The notes: a model not told the origin generated them from the sequence alone. Positions 23,641 through 35,017 are shown, counted from the first letter of the stretch. The stretch: 64,000 nt of DNA from Heterocephalus glaber (GCF_000247695.1 NW_004624743.1:8414358-8478357), one strand, 5' to 3'. Program-made: numbers and translations.

Positions 23641-24832
23641 AGGTACAGCTTAGAAGGAAGTGTCATGGATATGGCACCTCATGCATGGCTTCTTAGGTTG
23701 TTCTTTAGGCATGGCTCCTTGGGTAGCAAAGGCTTGCTAACTAAAAAGGCCAGCTATCTACACAGAGTTGCTACACACAGTGGGACAGGACAGTCAGAGC
23801 TCCTATTCAGAAAGGGGTGCAACTGAAGGGACCCAGCATTGTGCATAGTAATTCCTTCATCCTAAGGGCACAGGAATTCAGCTCCTCATGTTCTGGGGTT
23901 GGGGACTTTCCCTTCATGTGTCTTGGGGTGGTTTTCCTGTCCATTGCTCCTGGCTGCACTCTGTAGGTTCTTTGCTCCCACTTCCCTTTGCTGTGTTTTC
24001 TGATTACTTTCTTTTTCTATGAGGAAAGGCAGATGCCTGTGGAGGAATCCATTTCTCAACCTGTTTCCTTTTACAGAAAGTCCAGGGCCAACTGTGAATT
24101 TTGAAATGCTTTTGTCCTAAGATGATTCAAATCCTTTAAACAATTCATGAGATTTGTCTATATCTAACTATAATGTACTCCAAAAGACCAGAGCCACACT
24201 CACAGGTCGCTTCAAGACCAGCTCATCTCTACCAGAGGCTGCCTGTTGTGAACCAATGTCCAGAGAATTCTAAGAAGCCATTTTAACTAGCTGAGAGTGT
24301 CTATAAAGCATTTATTTAATCCTTTGAGGTTTTAACAAAAGGTATTATACTTTCATCTGTGATTTTATCTTGATCCTAAAGTCATGTTTTATGGTGGCAC
24401 CCTGGATTTTATCTTTCCCCTGAAGAGCTTGAAGATAAGGATTTTATTTTCCCACCCATAAAGTCCTAGGTTGGAAGTAGCCTCTATAGATTCTACTTGG
24501 AAGTCAACCAATTCTATGTTTAGTTCACCTGTCTTTTGGTGTGTCTTGTCATAGGAGTCAATGGACTTGGTCCACTTTCTATGTGGAAATATTCACAAGT
24601 GTTTTGAACACATTTTGTCTTCCAGGTTGTCAAAGGAAACAATCCTATTTGCACTCCTTTCTGCAACCTTCAACCATACTCTCTCCACCACTTTTTAGAC
24701 CTCTGTTAAACAGCTTCTGCTGTCCTGCAGGACAGTGTGTGCTGCTCCTGCACTCACTTCCAGCACCCAAAGTCAATGCTGTATATTTAGGTTTTTTTTG
24801 TTCCCTAGAACTCTGTTTCTGGCACCAATTTC
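23641..24832 (-). mobile_element. Probable MaLR internal sequence
   Basis: It lies between two antisense LTRs. It contains 'acacagtgggacaggac...gggacccagcattgtgcat' and 'ctggctgcactctgtaggttctttgctcccacttccctttgctgtg', which resemble the reverse complement of MaLR internal sequence. The right end reads 'ctctgtttctggcaccaatttctgtatcag', the usual junction to a 5' LTR. MaLR elements are non-autonomous and encode no known protein, and no sizeable frame is present. The two flanking LTRs do not look closely alike, so the block may be composite. Confidence 0.5.
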
Positions 24833-25320
24833 TGTATCAGTTTTCTAACACCGCAAAAATGACCTAAACTTAGTAACTTACAATACAGTTCTTTATTATA
24901 TTGAATGAATTTTGGAGAGCTCTTTTGTTTCACCTGGTGTAACTGAGATCATCAAAGAATCTGCTTTCACGTGAGAACTCAGAAAACACTGGAAAATCAA
25001 AATGATGACTTCTTCAGGAGTTTAGTCATAGTGTCTCTATAGTTTTGTTTTTGTGGTGGCTGCTTTTCACAGGGGAGAGTTCTAAGAGGGTATGTTCTAG
25101 AACACAAATGTTTATAAAGTTTCATTTGCATGATCCTTCCTAAGGTCTCATTGGTCAAATAAAGTCACTGGACCAGAGCAATTACACAGGAGTATTGGGC
25201 ATATGGATGCATGATTTATTAGGAGCTATTAATTAATATTACAGGTGTGAAGTGGGAAGGGAATGAATATTTGCCAATCAATCTCATCACAATTTACAAA
25301 TTCTGTTGAATTTTTTCTAA
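24833..25320 (-). mobile_element. MaLR/MLT1-like LTR
   Basis: It starts 'tgtatcagttttctaacaccgcaaaaatgacctaaacttagtaacttacaatacagttctttatta', the reversed 3' end of an MLT1-class LTR. It carries 'aggtctcattggtcaaataaagtcactgg' further in. It ends in diverged AT-rich sequence with no clear boundary. Confidence 0.5.
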
Positions 25321-25609
25321 GTTCTTTCTACATGCACATTTTGACCATTTTACTGCCTGTTATCGTTTTTACTAGAACTCAGTTATCAAAGAAGAGTGAA
25401 ATTTGATGATAACAAATACTGCTAGAAGTGAGAAGTCTTCCCCTCTCTCATACAAATACAGCCAAATCTATCCTTGCTTAATTCTTTTTGATGAAAAGAA
25501 AATAAATGAAATGAAGTGCCAATCATTGCTTTGCATGTCAGAAAGATTTAAGATTCATTAAAAATTGACTACAACAAAATTTGTAAAAGAGCATTTGTTT
25601 TAAAAATAA

Positions 25610-26125
25610 CTGAATTCTTCTTGTGCCAGATGTCCTTGGTGGCCCTCATTGTATCCCCCAGGACCCCACAGCTGTGGTCACAGTTGCAATGCAAGGTTCT
25701 TTGTGGGCTCAGACTTCACTTCTCTCTGGCTGGTGGGATCCCATCTCCAGTGTCTCCTGTGCGTCTTTCAGCTCTTTTTCTGGGCTCTCTCAGGTACCCT
25801 GGTATTTCAGCTGTGGACTGGAATCACTGCTGAGAACTGTTGGGTACACGTTGTCATTGAGACAACCCTCAATTAAACAACAAGAAACCAGGGCTGTAGC
25901 TCCCTTTCCTCTGGTGGTGAGTTTTGAAAGGCATCTTGTACCCTTTCAGAGGACCCAATAGCAATGAGGCACTACTGAGACAAAGCAATGAGCCCTTGCT
26001 TTGCACTTTTCCTTCCCTGTCTTTCCCATCCCCTCACTCTTGCTTTCTGAGATGACCTCCCAGTTAAATGATGTGCTATTACATTTTTGTCTGAGCCTGT
26101 TTTCAGTGGACCCAAACGAAGATGT
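25610..26125 (+). mobile_element. ERVL-class LTR, sense
   Basis: The right end reads 'cctcactcttgctttctgagatgacctcccagttaaatgatgtgctattacatttttgtctgagcctgttttcagtggacccaaacgaaga'. This parallels the known LTR ending 'gggatcacctcccaataaactacttgca...cttgtctcagggtctgctt...ggaacccaaac'. The body is GC-richer and pyrimidine-biased. Overlapping frames of 70-112 codons here are incidental. Its orientation is opposite to the preceding LTRs. Confidence 0.5.
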
Positions 26126-26449
26126 CTATCTTCCACAAATTTGTGAATCAGTAAGTGCTTTTAAAAAAATCAATCTAAATTTAGTTTTTAAAATAATTCC
26201 ATCTCTCTGTCTGCTGCTATCAACTTCATCATCATCACCACAACATCTTCACCATGCTTATCGTTCATGCTAAGTGAGTGAAATATACAAATATATTTAC
26301 AGGTCATATTTAAAGGGTTTTAATTAAGACTTGAAAGCTTATAAAATATCTTTTATTTGTAGGAAATCAGTGAAATGGGGATATGAGATCAAAATTAGTG
26401 TCTGGGAGAAACTAGAAAAAGGGTATCATTGATTATACAGAGACAGTTT

Positions 26450-26660
26450 ACCCAATTAATAGATTTATTTACTGATGATGCATATTTGTCTATTGATGCG
26501 TATCTACTTTATCTACTTACAATCCTAGCATTGTCCAAAAAATAAGGTAATTCTAAAAGAAGGCTTAGATACTTTTAATACCTGAAATTCATTTATTACA
26601 GTAAGCTCATTGAAAAAAATCGAACTTTTAGGTTTGTGATGGTAAAATACATGTTATAGA
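26450..26660 (+). repeat. Local direct repeat, copy A
   Basis: Similar over about 210 bases to 27570-27782. Shared words include 'tatctactttatct', 'cctagcattgt', 'aattctaaaa', 'ttagatact', 'gaactt' and 'tggtaaaata'. By eye identity is roughly three-quarters, with small indels. The left part contains two diverged copies of a 21-base unit. Either an old local duplication or two insertions of one unnamed repeat. Confidence 0.7.
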
Positions 26661-27029
26661 ACTTTCTCATTTTACATTGTACTTAGTTTTCTGCCTAATT
26701 CGCTTAAATATTTCCAAATGCCTATCAAGATTTGGGCCTTTTTTATAATCTTTGCTTCTCTGATGTAATATTAAAGCAAAAGTATCCTCAAAATTGCAAT
26801 TCTGTCTCTCCATGGCCTGATAATTATTTTAGAAAATGTGCTCGTATAATTTGTATAATATTATGAGTTCACAAAGCTTCATTGGGATCTGCTTTGAGTA
26901 TCATCGTAGTTTCAGAACCTGAGAACTAAACAAAAGTATTGTGGTATAAATAGTTAAGTCTGACCAATACACTTAAAACTAACCCTTGTGCTACAGTGAA
27001 AAATAGAAGTCCCAGGAACATTTTGTTAA

Positions 27030-27355
27030 TGGTTTAGGGCTGCATTTCTTTTGAACTCGCCAAGTATTATCTCATGTTCTACAGCTACTTCAGCACAGGT
27101 ACAGTTTCATTTCCCTTAAAGTATGAGTCAGATCAGAATCTAATCAAGTAAGTGAAAGGTAAAAATGCCATCACACTTCTGACATTTGCCGTCAATATTT
27201 CACACCTGTGTGGAAAGCAGATAGATGCCTAGGCAGCAGCTTGATAACATTCCAGACTGCAGCCCCTAATTAACTTACCTTTTGAATTATCAGCAAGACA
27301 TCACTGCTACCCATGCAGTCTATTGGCAGGGAGCCTGACAACAAAATGCATGTTT
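27030..27355. promoter_or_regulatory. Repeat-free block, possible conserved element
   Basis: This stretch between the two local repeats shows no repeat signature and has even composition. It contains short words typical of developmental enhancers: CACACCTG (E box), CTAATTAA (homeodomain core), and TGATAA/GATAG GATA-like words. It ends at a TG microsatellite. Conservation is inferred, not shown. Confidence 0.25.
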
Positions 27356-27361
27356 AAAATA

Positions 27362-27396
27362 TTGTGTGTGCGTGCGTGTGTGTGTGTGTGTGTGTA
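27362..27396. repeat. (TG)n microsatellite
   Basis: A 34-base TG run interrupted by two CG steps (GTGCGTGCGTG). It could be length-polymorphic. Confidence 0.95.
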
Positions 27397-27569
27397 AATG
27401 CTATATTATTTGGCACAAATACTATCACCTACCTAGGCAGAGGGAATATGCTTTTGTACTTTTCTGGTTATAGATGATCTATCAGTTATATGCTTATAGC
27501 TTCATTCCAATAAATTATACTATATCAGCCTAAGGAATTATAAATGTGTAGTTGCATATAAATCATTTG

Positions 27570-27782
27570 CCCAGTTATTGATTTATCTATCAATAATGTA
27601 GATTTATCTATCAATAATGTATATTTATCTACTTTATCTTCTAATGAGCCTAGCATTGTAAGGAAAAAAATAGAATTCTAAAAAGATATTTAGATACTCT
27701 CAATATCTAAAGTTCACTGATCACAATAAGCTTATTATAAAACTGAACTTCTGGAAATGTAGTGGTAAAATATTTGATAGAC
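27570..27782 (+). repeat. Local direct repeat, copy B
   Basis: Partner of 26450-26660, about 1.12 kb downstream in the same orientation. Its left part holds a perfect 21-base tandem pair (27580-27600 and 27601-27621, unit starting GATTTATCTATCAATAATG) plus a third partial unit. Copy A shows a diverged version of the same internal pairing, so the small tandem probably predates the larger duplication. Confidence 0.7.
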
Positions 27783-27784
27783 TG

Positions 27785-28460
27785 TATTAGGAAAAGTTAA
27801 TTAAATCAGATAAAATATATTCCAACAATATTTAAGTGCTCTCAGTATTCAGAATCTGACAGAATCCATGAAATTTTCTTAGGAAAGTCTACAAAGCAGA
27901 GTTGTATCATCAGGATAAGACTGACTGGGGAACATTTGAGATTAGGAACAGAGAAAACTCATGTCATATAATAATTGAATAATTCAGATAATTGAGAATT
28001 TAGTGTGTCTCCTTTGTAAATGAATGAGGAAACTTCACTGTATACACAGAATGAGGAAGAGGTGGTCATTAAAGTTTTATGAGGCTGATTATTTCAAACA
28101 GCTTAGAATGATAAAAATCATTCACTTGAGACTGTGAACATCATGTAAGACATTCTGCAAGTTTTTCATCCAAAGTAACTAGAATTCTCCTTTTGAAATG
28201 TTCCCTCCAGTTGCTCTTTTATTAATAAATCGATTAAGGGAAAACTAAGAGCATCTGTTGTATCAAGGAAATGTTTATTCTGAGTGCTAGATATTTACTC
28301 ATTATATACAAAATACTCTAGTAACAAACTGCTGTACTAGTATGCTTGAAGAATTACAGAATTACAGCACTAGAGACTACTAGCAAGGTGTGATTTTTGA
28401 GAAGGATCTCTGAGGAGATATGTAACAATATATTTCACAAGAAATGACAAACTAAAATTA
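27785..28460. other. No gene or named repeat seen
   Basis: AT-rich unique sequence. I see no open frame of note and no mobile-element hallmark. Confidence 0.4.
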
Positions 28461-28464
28461 AGCG

Positions 28465-28626
28465 TTCTCTTCCTTTCTTCTTCCCCTTTTCCTTTCCTTC
28501 TCCCCTCCCTTCTCCCTTCTTCCTCTCTTCCTTTCTTTCCTCATTTTGTAATCTTTATAACAACAACAACTTCAGCAGCACCAGTAGCAGCAGCAGCAGC
28601 AACAACAATTATTATTATCATTATTT
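28465..28626. repeat. CT-rich tract followed by CAA/CAG/ATT trinucleotide repeats
   Basis: A pyrimidine tract (CTTCC/CCTTT units, to about 28542) is followed by CAACAACAAC, CAGCAGCACCAGTAGCAGCAGCAGCAGC, CAACAACAATTATTATTATCATTATT. The CAG part has one run of five units plus interrupted neighbours. Mixed trinucleotide tracts of this sort are mutable. Confidence 0.9.
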
Positions 28627-28629
28627 CTG

Positions 28630-29830
28630 TGTCCTGACTTCAGGAAGAGAAAAATCTCATTTGGTTAGATGCTCAAAGATAAAAATTGCTGAACTTTGAG
28701 CAGAGATCATCATGAAAATATAATACTATACTGAAGATATGAATTTGTAATTTCCTTTTAGTCTTCTGTGATATTGGAATTAAATATTGAGAAGTATTTT
28801 TGTTGTTTTTCAAGTTTGATCATGAGCTCATTTCTTGCCTGTGTTCTCGGATTTCCCCTGAACACAACTCTGTCCCTGCTTGATCATATATACAGGTACA
28901 CTTTTAAAATACACTGCTTTACAGTGGGCCTGCCTGGCCTGCCTCTTGGATCTCTGCATATTTCTTTTTCTTTTTTTAGTTGCTATATCATGTACTTTCC
29001 ATGAGCCCAATGCATTTCACATAGCCTATATTTTACTATTTCTTTCTACAGAGCATCTGCCATTTCACATTGAAAAGACTGTCACCAATTCAAAAATGCC
29101 TTCTATGAACGTGTTCAATTAAAGACCATGATTCACTTAGTGATATTTAAGAACATTGCATCTATTTTTATGGGCAAAATAATATTTTACTGCTACTAAG
29201 TCTGTCTATATGAATCTGGAATTTTAAAGCATTATATTTCATTGAGTTTTCCTCTTTTTCAGGACAGGATTGACTGACTGACTTTTCGCAAAAAAGCCAC
29301 ATTCAGTTCTAAGTCTTGTGCCTTTAAATGGCATTGTACCCATGTTATGGTTTCTGAACCGATGCATTTCTTTTTTCTGCTAACCTCTTGAGGTCATGGC
29401 AGTGGTTTGAAGTCTAAGCAGCAATTCTGTTCAAAGAGTAACTCACAGCAGGGTGTGTGCAATAAGGGTGCTCACGATTCCAGTATTCACATATATTCTA
29501 CTTTAGCTTTTAGAAAATTTGGTTCTGAGGCCACTACAAAGGCAGCACCCTTAAAACACGTCATTCTCTCTATATCCTTGTACCAAAAGCCATATATAAT
29601 GACATTGGAGATGTGTTGCTAGACTTTTCATTGCACAAATATCATTTTTAAAAATGCTCAGTGGAGCCCTCGATTCTTAATGTGCTCTTTGCTCTGGAGG
29701 TCTTCCCTCCCCCTTGAGAAGGTGCTCCATGGCCACCCTCAGGAGAGCTGGAAGATGATGTGCCCTTCCTTCCAGCCAAGAGTCCCTTCCATATGGGCAT
29801 TTTTAGGATGATGGGTAGAATATGATAGGA
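28630..29830. other. No gene seen
   Basis: Frames of 78-80 codons (28768-29122) overlap on both strands and lack recognisable features. The section 29640-29800 is GC-richer (CCTCCCCCTTGAGAAGG), with a 70-codon minus frame of low complexity. No repeat family could be named. Confidence 0.35.
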
Positions 29831-29834
29831 GCTG

Positions 29835-30080
29835 AGTGTGTACAGAGGCATTAACAGCATGTATTACAGATTCTGACTACATGGATTTGAATCCTAGTTC
29901 TATCAATTGTTAGCTGCCAGAATTTAGACAAACTCTTTGTTCTTTATACCTTCGTTTCTATATCTGTAATAGCACCTTAGAGGTGTTCTGAGAATTAGTG
30001 TATATAATGTGTACAATGATCCACGCCTGGCACACCAGTGCTGTCTATGTAGAACTACTGTCATTATCATTATCTAAATG
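29835..30080 (+). repeat. MIR SINE
   Basis: A sense MIR in order: 'gattctgactacatggatttgaatcctagttctatcaattgttagctg', 'aatttagacaaactctttg', 'ttcgtttctatatctgtaatag', 'tgttctgagaattagtgtatataatg', and 'cacgcctggcacacc'. Each piece matches MIR landmarks with heavy divergence. Confidence 0.8.
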
Positions 30081-30084
30081 CATA

Positions 30085-30845
30085 CCCACCTTTATTAGGA
30101 TTTCCCAGATCCTGGAAGATGTATTACTACATTTTATTTGGTTCCTAAAAAGCTGACTATGTGTTACTAAAAAGGCGTAAGAATTATTTTGTTGAAATTG
30201 CATTTACTACTGATCTACCAGCTCAACAAATACCTACATAAACTATAAATATAAAAATTGAAATCTTAAATGTAAATTCATTAATTTAAAGCACTGAATT
30301 CAGTGTCTAAGGGCAACTATGGAGTTTCAAGATGACTGTGATAGAAATTGTTTTCAAGGAATTTACAGAAAAAAAAGAAGGCATAAAGTAAAAAGGCATC
30401 TCTTATATAAAGGGAGAAATTATAAATGCCTTCATAAATAATTTCCTTTTCTGGAGGGTTTGCAAAGCAGAGGGTCGGGAGGGGAGGGATGTATTACTTC
30501 TAACCGTGGTATGTGGTTTCTTGGGAAAAGAATAGCATTTAAGACAGTGCACAGAGTTGCATGTATGATTTAGACATCTAGAGAACAAGAATTCTAGTTA
30601 CATGAAACACCAATAGGATTGTGCATGAAGATTGAAAGGTGTACTTGAAAGATCAGCTCAGTTTGTTGCAGCCAAGAGTCTCTGATAGGAAGTTTAATTT
30701 GAAGGCTAGAATTAAATCCACTGAAGCCTGACTACTTTGTTTTGTTTTGGTCTCATCAGCTTTTAGATGCTGTACTATTTTTTTAAGCAATCAAGTGTAA
30801 TGTAAGGTATTGCTATGACAATTGCCATCTTTGCTTTCAAGAATC
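30085..30845. other. No gene or named repeat seen
   Basis: AT-rich unique sequence with a small G-rich patch at 30466-30489. No coding or repeat signature was recognised. Confidence 0.4.
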
Positions 30846-30849
30846 TACA

Positions 30850-31310
30850 GTCAAGAACCATGACCAGGGATATACATAATCATTCTCAGATGATTCTGCT
30901 CCAGTATCACTTAGAGAGGAGCAGCCCAGGCTACACTCCACGCTCCCATGAGGCTGGAATAGGTCTTCCTTGAATAGCTTTCCCTTTGGTTCCTTATGCT
31001 TGGCCCTTTGCTTGGCTATGCCCTCTAAAGCCTCCAGAGATTGCTGTCTCTTTCTTTTGACCCAAATGTCATGACCCTAGACATTATTCTGCATGTGTAC
31101 TTGTCTGGACTCTGCTTGTACTCTTAAACCTGATCCTTTGTGAGTGGTCTGTTGGTCTTGGGCTGCATCAACAACACAGCTCATTGATAATTTGGAGTGA
31201 CTTTATGATGGCCAACCTGTCCAAACAGAGACTATAGCTGGGCCTCCTCACTGGGGTGCGGCAATGTTTTTCAATGAACCTTTGTTATGCATTTCAATTC
31301 CTTTTAGGAT
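30850..31310 (+). mobile_element. Possible unassigned LTR
   Basis: This GC-richer 450-base block sits in AT-rich DNA. It ends with an AATGAACCTTTGTTATGC phrase that resembles the polyadenylation region of rodent retroviral LTRs ('caataaa...ctttgtt'). It lacks a coding frame, and I cannot match it to a named family. Confidence 0.25.
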
Positions 31311-31879
31311 TTTTCTATGTCTTCTTCAGGAAAATCATTCCAGCATCATAGGGAAAACCCAAGGAGGGAAAGTCTCGAACAAGATGAATCTAGTAGATCT
31401 TTTTTGAAGAAAGCTAGCTAAGAGAACTGATCTGAGACATGCGCCCAAGGTATGTAGAGGAGAGAAAATGGATGAAGAGAAGGAGAGAATTGATGGCAGA
31501 GATGCCAAAGAGGAAAATGTGCCAAGAGGATTAAAGAGAAAGGAAAAAAGAAGAGTGAATAAAATTTTTGAGCTGAAATAACCCAGGGGAAAGGTTTGCT
31601 ATTAATAGAATAAGGAAAACAGGATGAGGTGTAGTTTGTTAAAGAAAAGATAGTTCAATGCTGAACATATTTAGGAATCTGGTTAATATGCCACGAAGAC
31701 CACTGTTATGCACTTGGAAATGAGTATCCATAACTTCAGAGGATGTCAGGCTGGAGGTACATGTTTGAGAATCACTTGAGGTAGTAATTAAACATGAAAT
31801 GAAAGGAAATTGCCAAGAGAATTTGTCAAGAAAAGAATTCTTTAGTGAATACTATGAATGTAAGATATAGGAGGATAAG

Positions 31880-31950
31880 CAGGAAAAGAGACAAGGAGAG
31901 GGAGAGGTAGAGGAGGGGGGGAGAGAGAGAGTGAGAGAGAGAATGTGAAA
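31880..31950. repeat. GA-rich low-complexity tract
   Basis: Runs of GGAGAGGGAGAGG, then a G8 run and GAGAGAGAGAGTGAGAGAGAGA. The tract is purine-only over most of its length. Confidence 0.9.
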
Positions 31951-31974
31951 TTGAATAACAGCTTGGATGAGAAT

Positions 31975-32430
31975 CAAGAAGGCCCTTCCACCATTTTTCC
32001 AGGCTAGCTGCTTTACAGTGATGGGGTCATGGTAAGCCAGGGAACTGCATGAGCAGTAGCCCATTGCAGGAAGTAAGCCACTTGATCGGAAGTGTGGAGT
32101 ATGGAATACTATCACGAATAAGGTGAATAAGGCATCCTACAAGCTTACAGGTCATACTTTTGATAGAAGCACCACATACGCAGAACACAAAACTGTCTCC
32201 TTTAAGAATGAAAGGTGTCCTTCTGCAAGGGAAGTAGGCCAATGTGTCCAATCTGCCACCAGGTAGCTGTCATCCTGGGAGTGGTCCCACACGGGCAACT
32301 CAGAGCAGGTCTTTGTTGGTCCCATGAAGTATCAACACTTATGAAATGCTGCCATGATACACTGCCCTAAATTCCATGATGGAAGCCATGTCTCCAAATC
32401 CATAGTGTTCTGAGACTATCCACCCTAATT
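31975..32430 (-). mobile_element. Endogenous retrovirus (ERVL) pol relic, integrase region
   Basis: Read on the plus strand it follows the reverse complement of mammalian ERVL pol near the integrase domain. Landmarks in order are 'catgagcagtagcccattgcaggaagtaagccacttgatc', 'gtggagtatggaatactatcac', 'aaggcatcctacaagcttacaggtcat', 'tgccaccaggtagctgtcatcctgggagtggtcccac', and 'aattccatgatggaagccatgtctcca'. The minus-strand frame of 74 codons (32027-32251) covers part of it, and other parts lie in shifted frames. No LTR is visible next to it, so it is an isolated, inactive internal fragment. Confidence 0.6.
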
Positions 32431-32434
32431 TTAA

Positions 32435-34130
32435 GTTAAGGAATGACAGAAATTTATTAATTCCTTTATCACATTTGACTGCTTACTGCCCATCATCACA
32501 ATAAGTAATTATAAAAAGGTACATATAATTGCAGAGAAAAGAAAACATTCCATTCAAAAGACCAGATTGTAGCAATATATTTTGTTATGTCCTCCTTGAC
32601 ATTTGATCAGGAAGGAAAATTTTGGAAATTTCTCGTGACCTGAAATTCATTGGGGAGATTTTAAACACTGTAGGATATAGACATGGGTATGCATATTTAC
32701 GTAAAATATGTACTATGAAAGCTAAGATAGAAGAGCTGTACTATAGTGGTAACAATTGGATCCTGACAATTGTTGGCCAGGTGATTTCATGTGTGATTTT
32801 GAGGGTCTGTGTTCATACAGTGGTTTGCCTAAAAAGTACTATGGTTTCATATAATATTTGCAACATTATATATAGCTTTACATGTTAAAGATGTGAAGGG
32901 ATTTGATGATTTCCTCATCACTGCTGTTTTCTAATTAAGTGATATGAATGGAAAGGGAAGATACAATACAATGCTAGTTTTAAAAATCACAATATACTTG
33001 TAAAAATTTCTATAATAAAATGTACTGAACACTTTCACTACTTTTTCAAATAGCAATACAATTAAACTACAAATTATCTAGACCTTAACGGAAGGTAGGT
33101 ACAATTTCCTTGTTTCTATATGCAAAAGAAAAACAAGCATAAAAAGGACAGGGACTGAGAATTCCTCTAAGCAGCTCCTGTGAATTCAGGCCATTAGACT
33201 GCATAGTGCCCTCCTGAGAATTTTTCCAAATACCACCTTTTCCTTTCTGCAGCTGAATGCTTAGGAAAATGTTTTCAAGCAAAGACTAACACTCACCAGT
33301 TCCTTTCTCATGCCACAATCTGTTTCAGATTTGAAGCTCCCTTACCTCAGAGCTGGATATGACTGCAATTAATTTCCCTATCTTGGAAAAAAAGAGCACA
33401 AGAAAATTAGAAATGGCTCCATGCAAGCGAATATTTAAATCATGGCCTCCTGGACACTTTTAGGGGGTTTTGGAGAGGGATTAGGACAGCCTTTACCAGG
33501 ATATATGCACCCTCTATCTTCACCCAGCTGTCTTCATCATTTGTCTTAGAGTAAGTGTCTTTCTAGAGTGACATCTTTAAACAAACACCTAAAGGCTACT
33601 TAGTACTGACAACTTCAACAAATGTCAAAGCTAGATAGATTTCAAGGAATTCTTCACTCTAAGCTGTCTTGAGGCAAGTGTGAATTTTACTGACACTTGT
33701 ATTCACAATAAGGAAATCAGATATTTCTATCAGGCCAATTTGTTTATTTAAATTATCTCTAATGACAAACAGTAACTATTTCCCCCCTTTTATTCCAGTA
33801 TCTCTGACTTTTAAAAGCTAGTGAAAGTTCCCAAGCGAAATGTTGTATAATCTCCTCAAAAAATACCATAACAACAACCACGAACAACAGAACAACTGCT
33901 ATCTAAAGCTGCAGAAGGGCACGCAAATGTCATTTAATACTCTGTGTAAGTATTGACATTGCGTGGTCTTTTAGACACATATCCATCTTTCGTTTCACAG
34001 AAGTATTTAAAACAGAAAACGACTATAAAAAAAGGATAATTCTGAAAACCTTGTAATGCTCGTGACCAATTGGTTTGTGTACTAATCTATCCTTGATTCT
34101 TAATATTTCTTAATTTGGATTCTGAGAAAA
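32435..34130. other. No gene or named repeat seen
   Basis: Mostly AT-rich unique sequence. An 88-codon plus frame at 32622-32888 has no recognisable domain. The piece at about 33430-33600 is more balanced in composition. Confidence 0.4.
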
Positions 34131-34134
34131 ACAA

Positions 34135-34345
34135 TTGGATGACAATAATGACTATGATGACGGAAATGCTGGTAGTAAACATTCGTGTACGAACTGCCGT
34201 ATGTCCGGTGCCGAGCCAAATGCTATACAGACTGACCCATTTCATCCTTTTAGGGTTAGTGTCATGCTCAGTTCATGCATGAAGAAACTGAATGTGATGG
34301 AACTTTCCTGGGACCATTGGTAGAGCTGACAGTCCAACTAGGTTG
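34135..34345 (-). repeat. MIR SINE
   Basis: Reverse-complement MIR landmarks appear in order: 'ggtagtaaacattcgtgtacgaactgccgtatgtccggtgccgagccaaatgc' (cf. 'gagcacttactatgtgccaggcac'), 'cccatttcatccttttagggttagtgtcatgc', 'catgcatgaagaaactgaatgtgatgg', and 'gggaccattggtagagctgacagtcc'. It has several CpGs. Confidence 0.65.
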
Positions 34346-34349
34346 TTTG

Positions 34350-35015
34350 GATACAGTGTCTATGCGTTTATCTATTGCCGCTTGCTACCAGATTTAAAAG
34401 TAAGATTCTCTCATGTCTCCTTTGGCCTCTATGAGTGTGATCTGCTTATAATGTACTGAATTTTAAAGGTAGAAAAAAGAGGAAGTTTGCCGAATACAAA
34501 AAATGGCCAATATCCCAGAAGAACAGAAAATGTTGAAGTCTTATACAAAGACTACAGTCCTCCTCTTAAGCCAGGTGTATTTTGGTGAATCACAGAAGCC
34601 ACAACTACCCACCTCCAAACAGGAGGTGACACCCACATAGAGTCAAGCCCCTGAGAACACCAGGCCAGCTGGTTCTCACCCTCACCCCTGCCTATGAAAA
34701 AGGGACAAAGAAAGAAATCAGGGCAACATAGACCCTTGAAGACTCATCATTTTTGGCCACATATATTTAACCAGTTTTCTTCGGCATTTTGAGCAAAACC
34801 TAAAAGGCAATCATGCTATTAAAAAACACATTTTAGGACATTTATTCTCTGCCCAAATGAGCTTGTATCTTTGAGCAGAATAATAATGACTAATACAGAC
34901 TCACTGAAATTTGGCAAGCAAACTATAGATAGTAAGTAAACTTTAATGTCTTCTAGGAGTTTGAAAGTAGGAAGTAAGGACACCATTTTTAGCTATTCTA
35001 TGTCCTGATTTATGG
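34350..35015. other. No gene or named repeat seen
   Basis: The section 34550-34730 is GC-richer (CCACAACTACCCACCTCC, CCTCACCCCTGCC) and may be part of an old repeat that I cannot identify. The rest is AT-rich. Confidence 0.35.
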
Positions 35016-35017
35016 TT

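Noticed and set aside
25621..25961. Three overlapping plus-strand frames up to 112 codons
   Set aside because: They occupy an ERVL-class LTR and are in three different frames.
27570..27625. CRISPR-like repeat array
   Set aside because: Only two perfect 21-base units, directly adjacent and without spacers, in vertebrate DNA.
26450..27782. Retroviral LTR pair
   Set aside because: The repeats lack LTR landmarks and the sequence between them shows no retroviral internal features.
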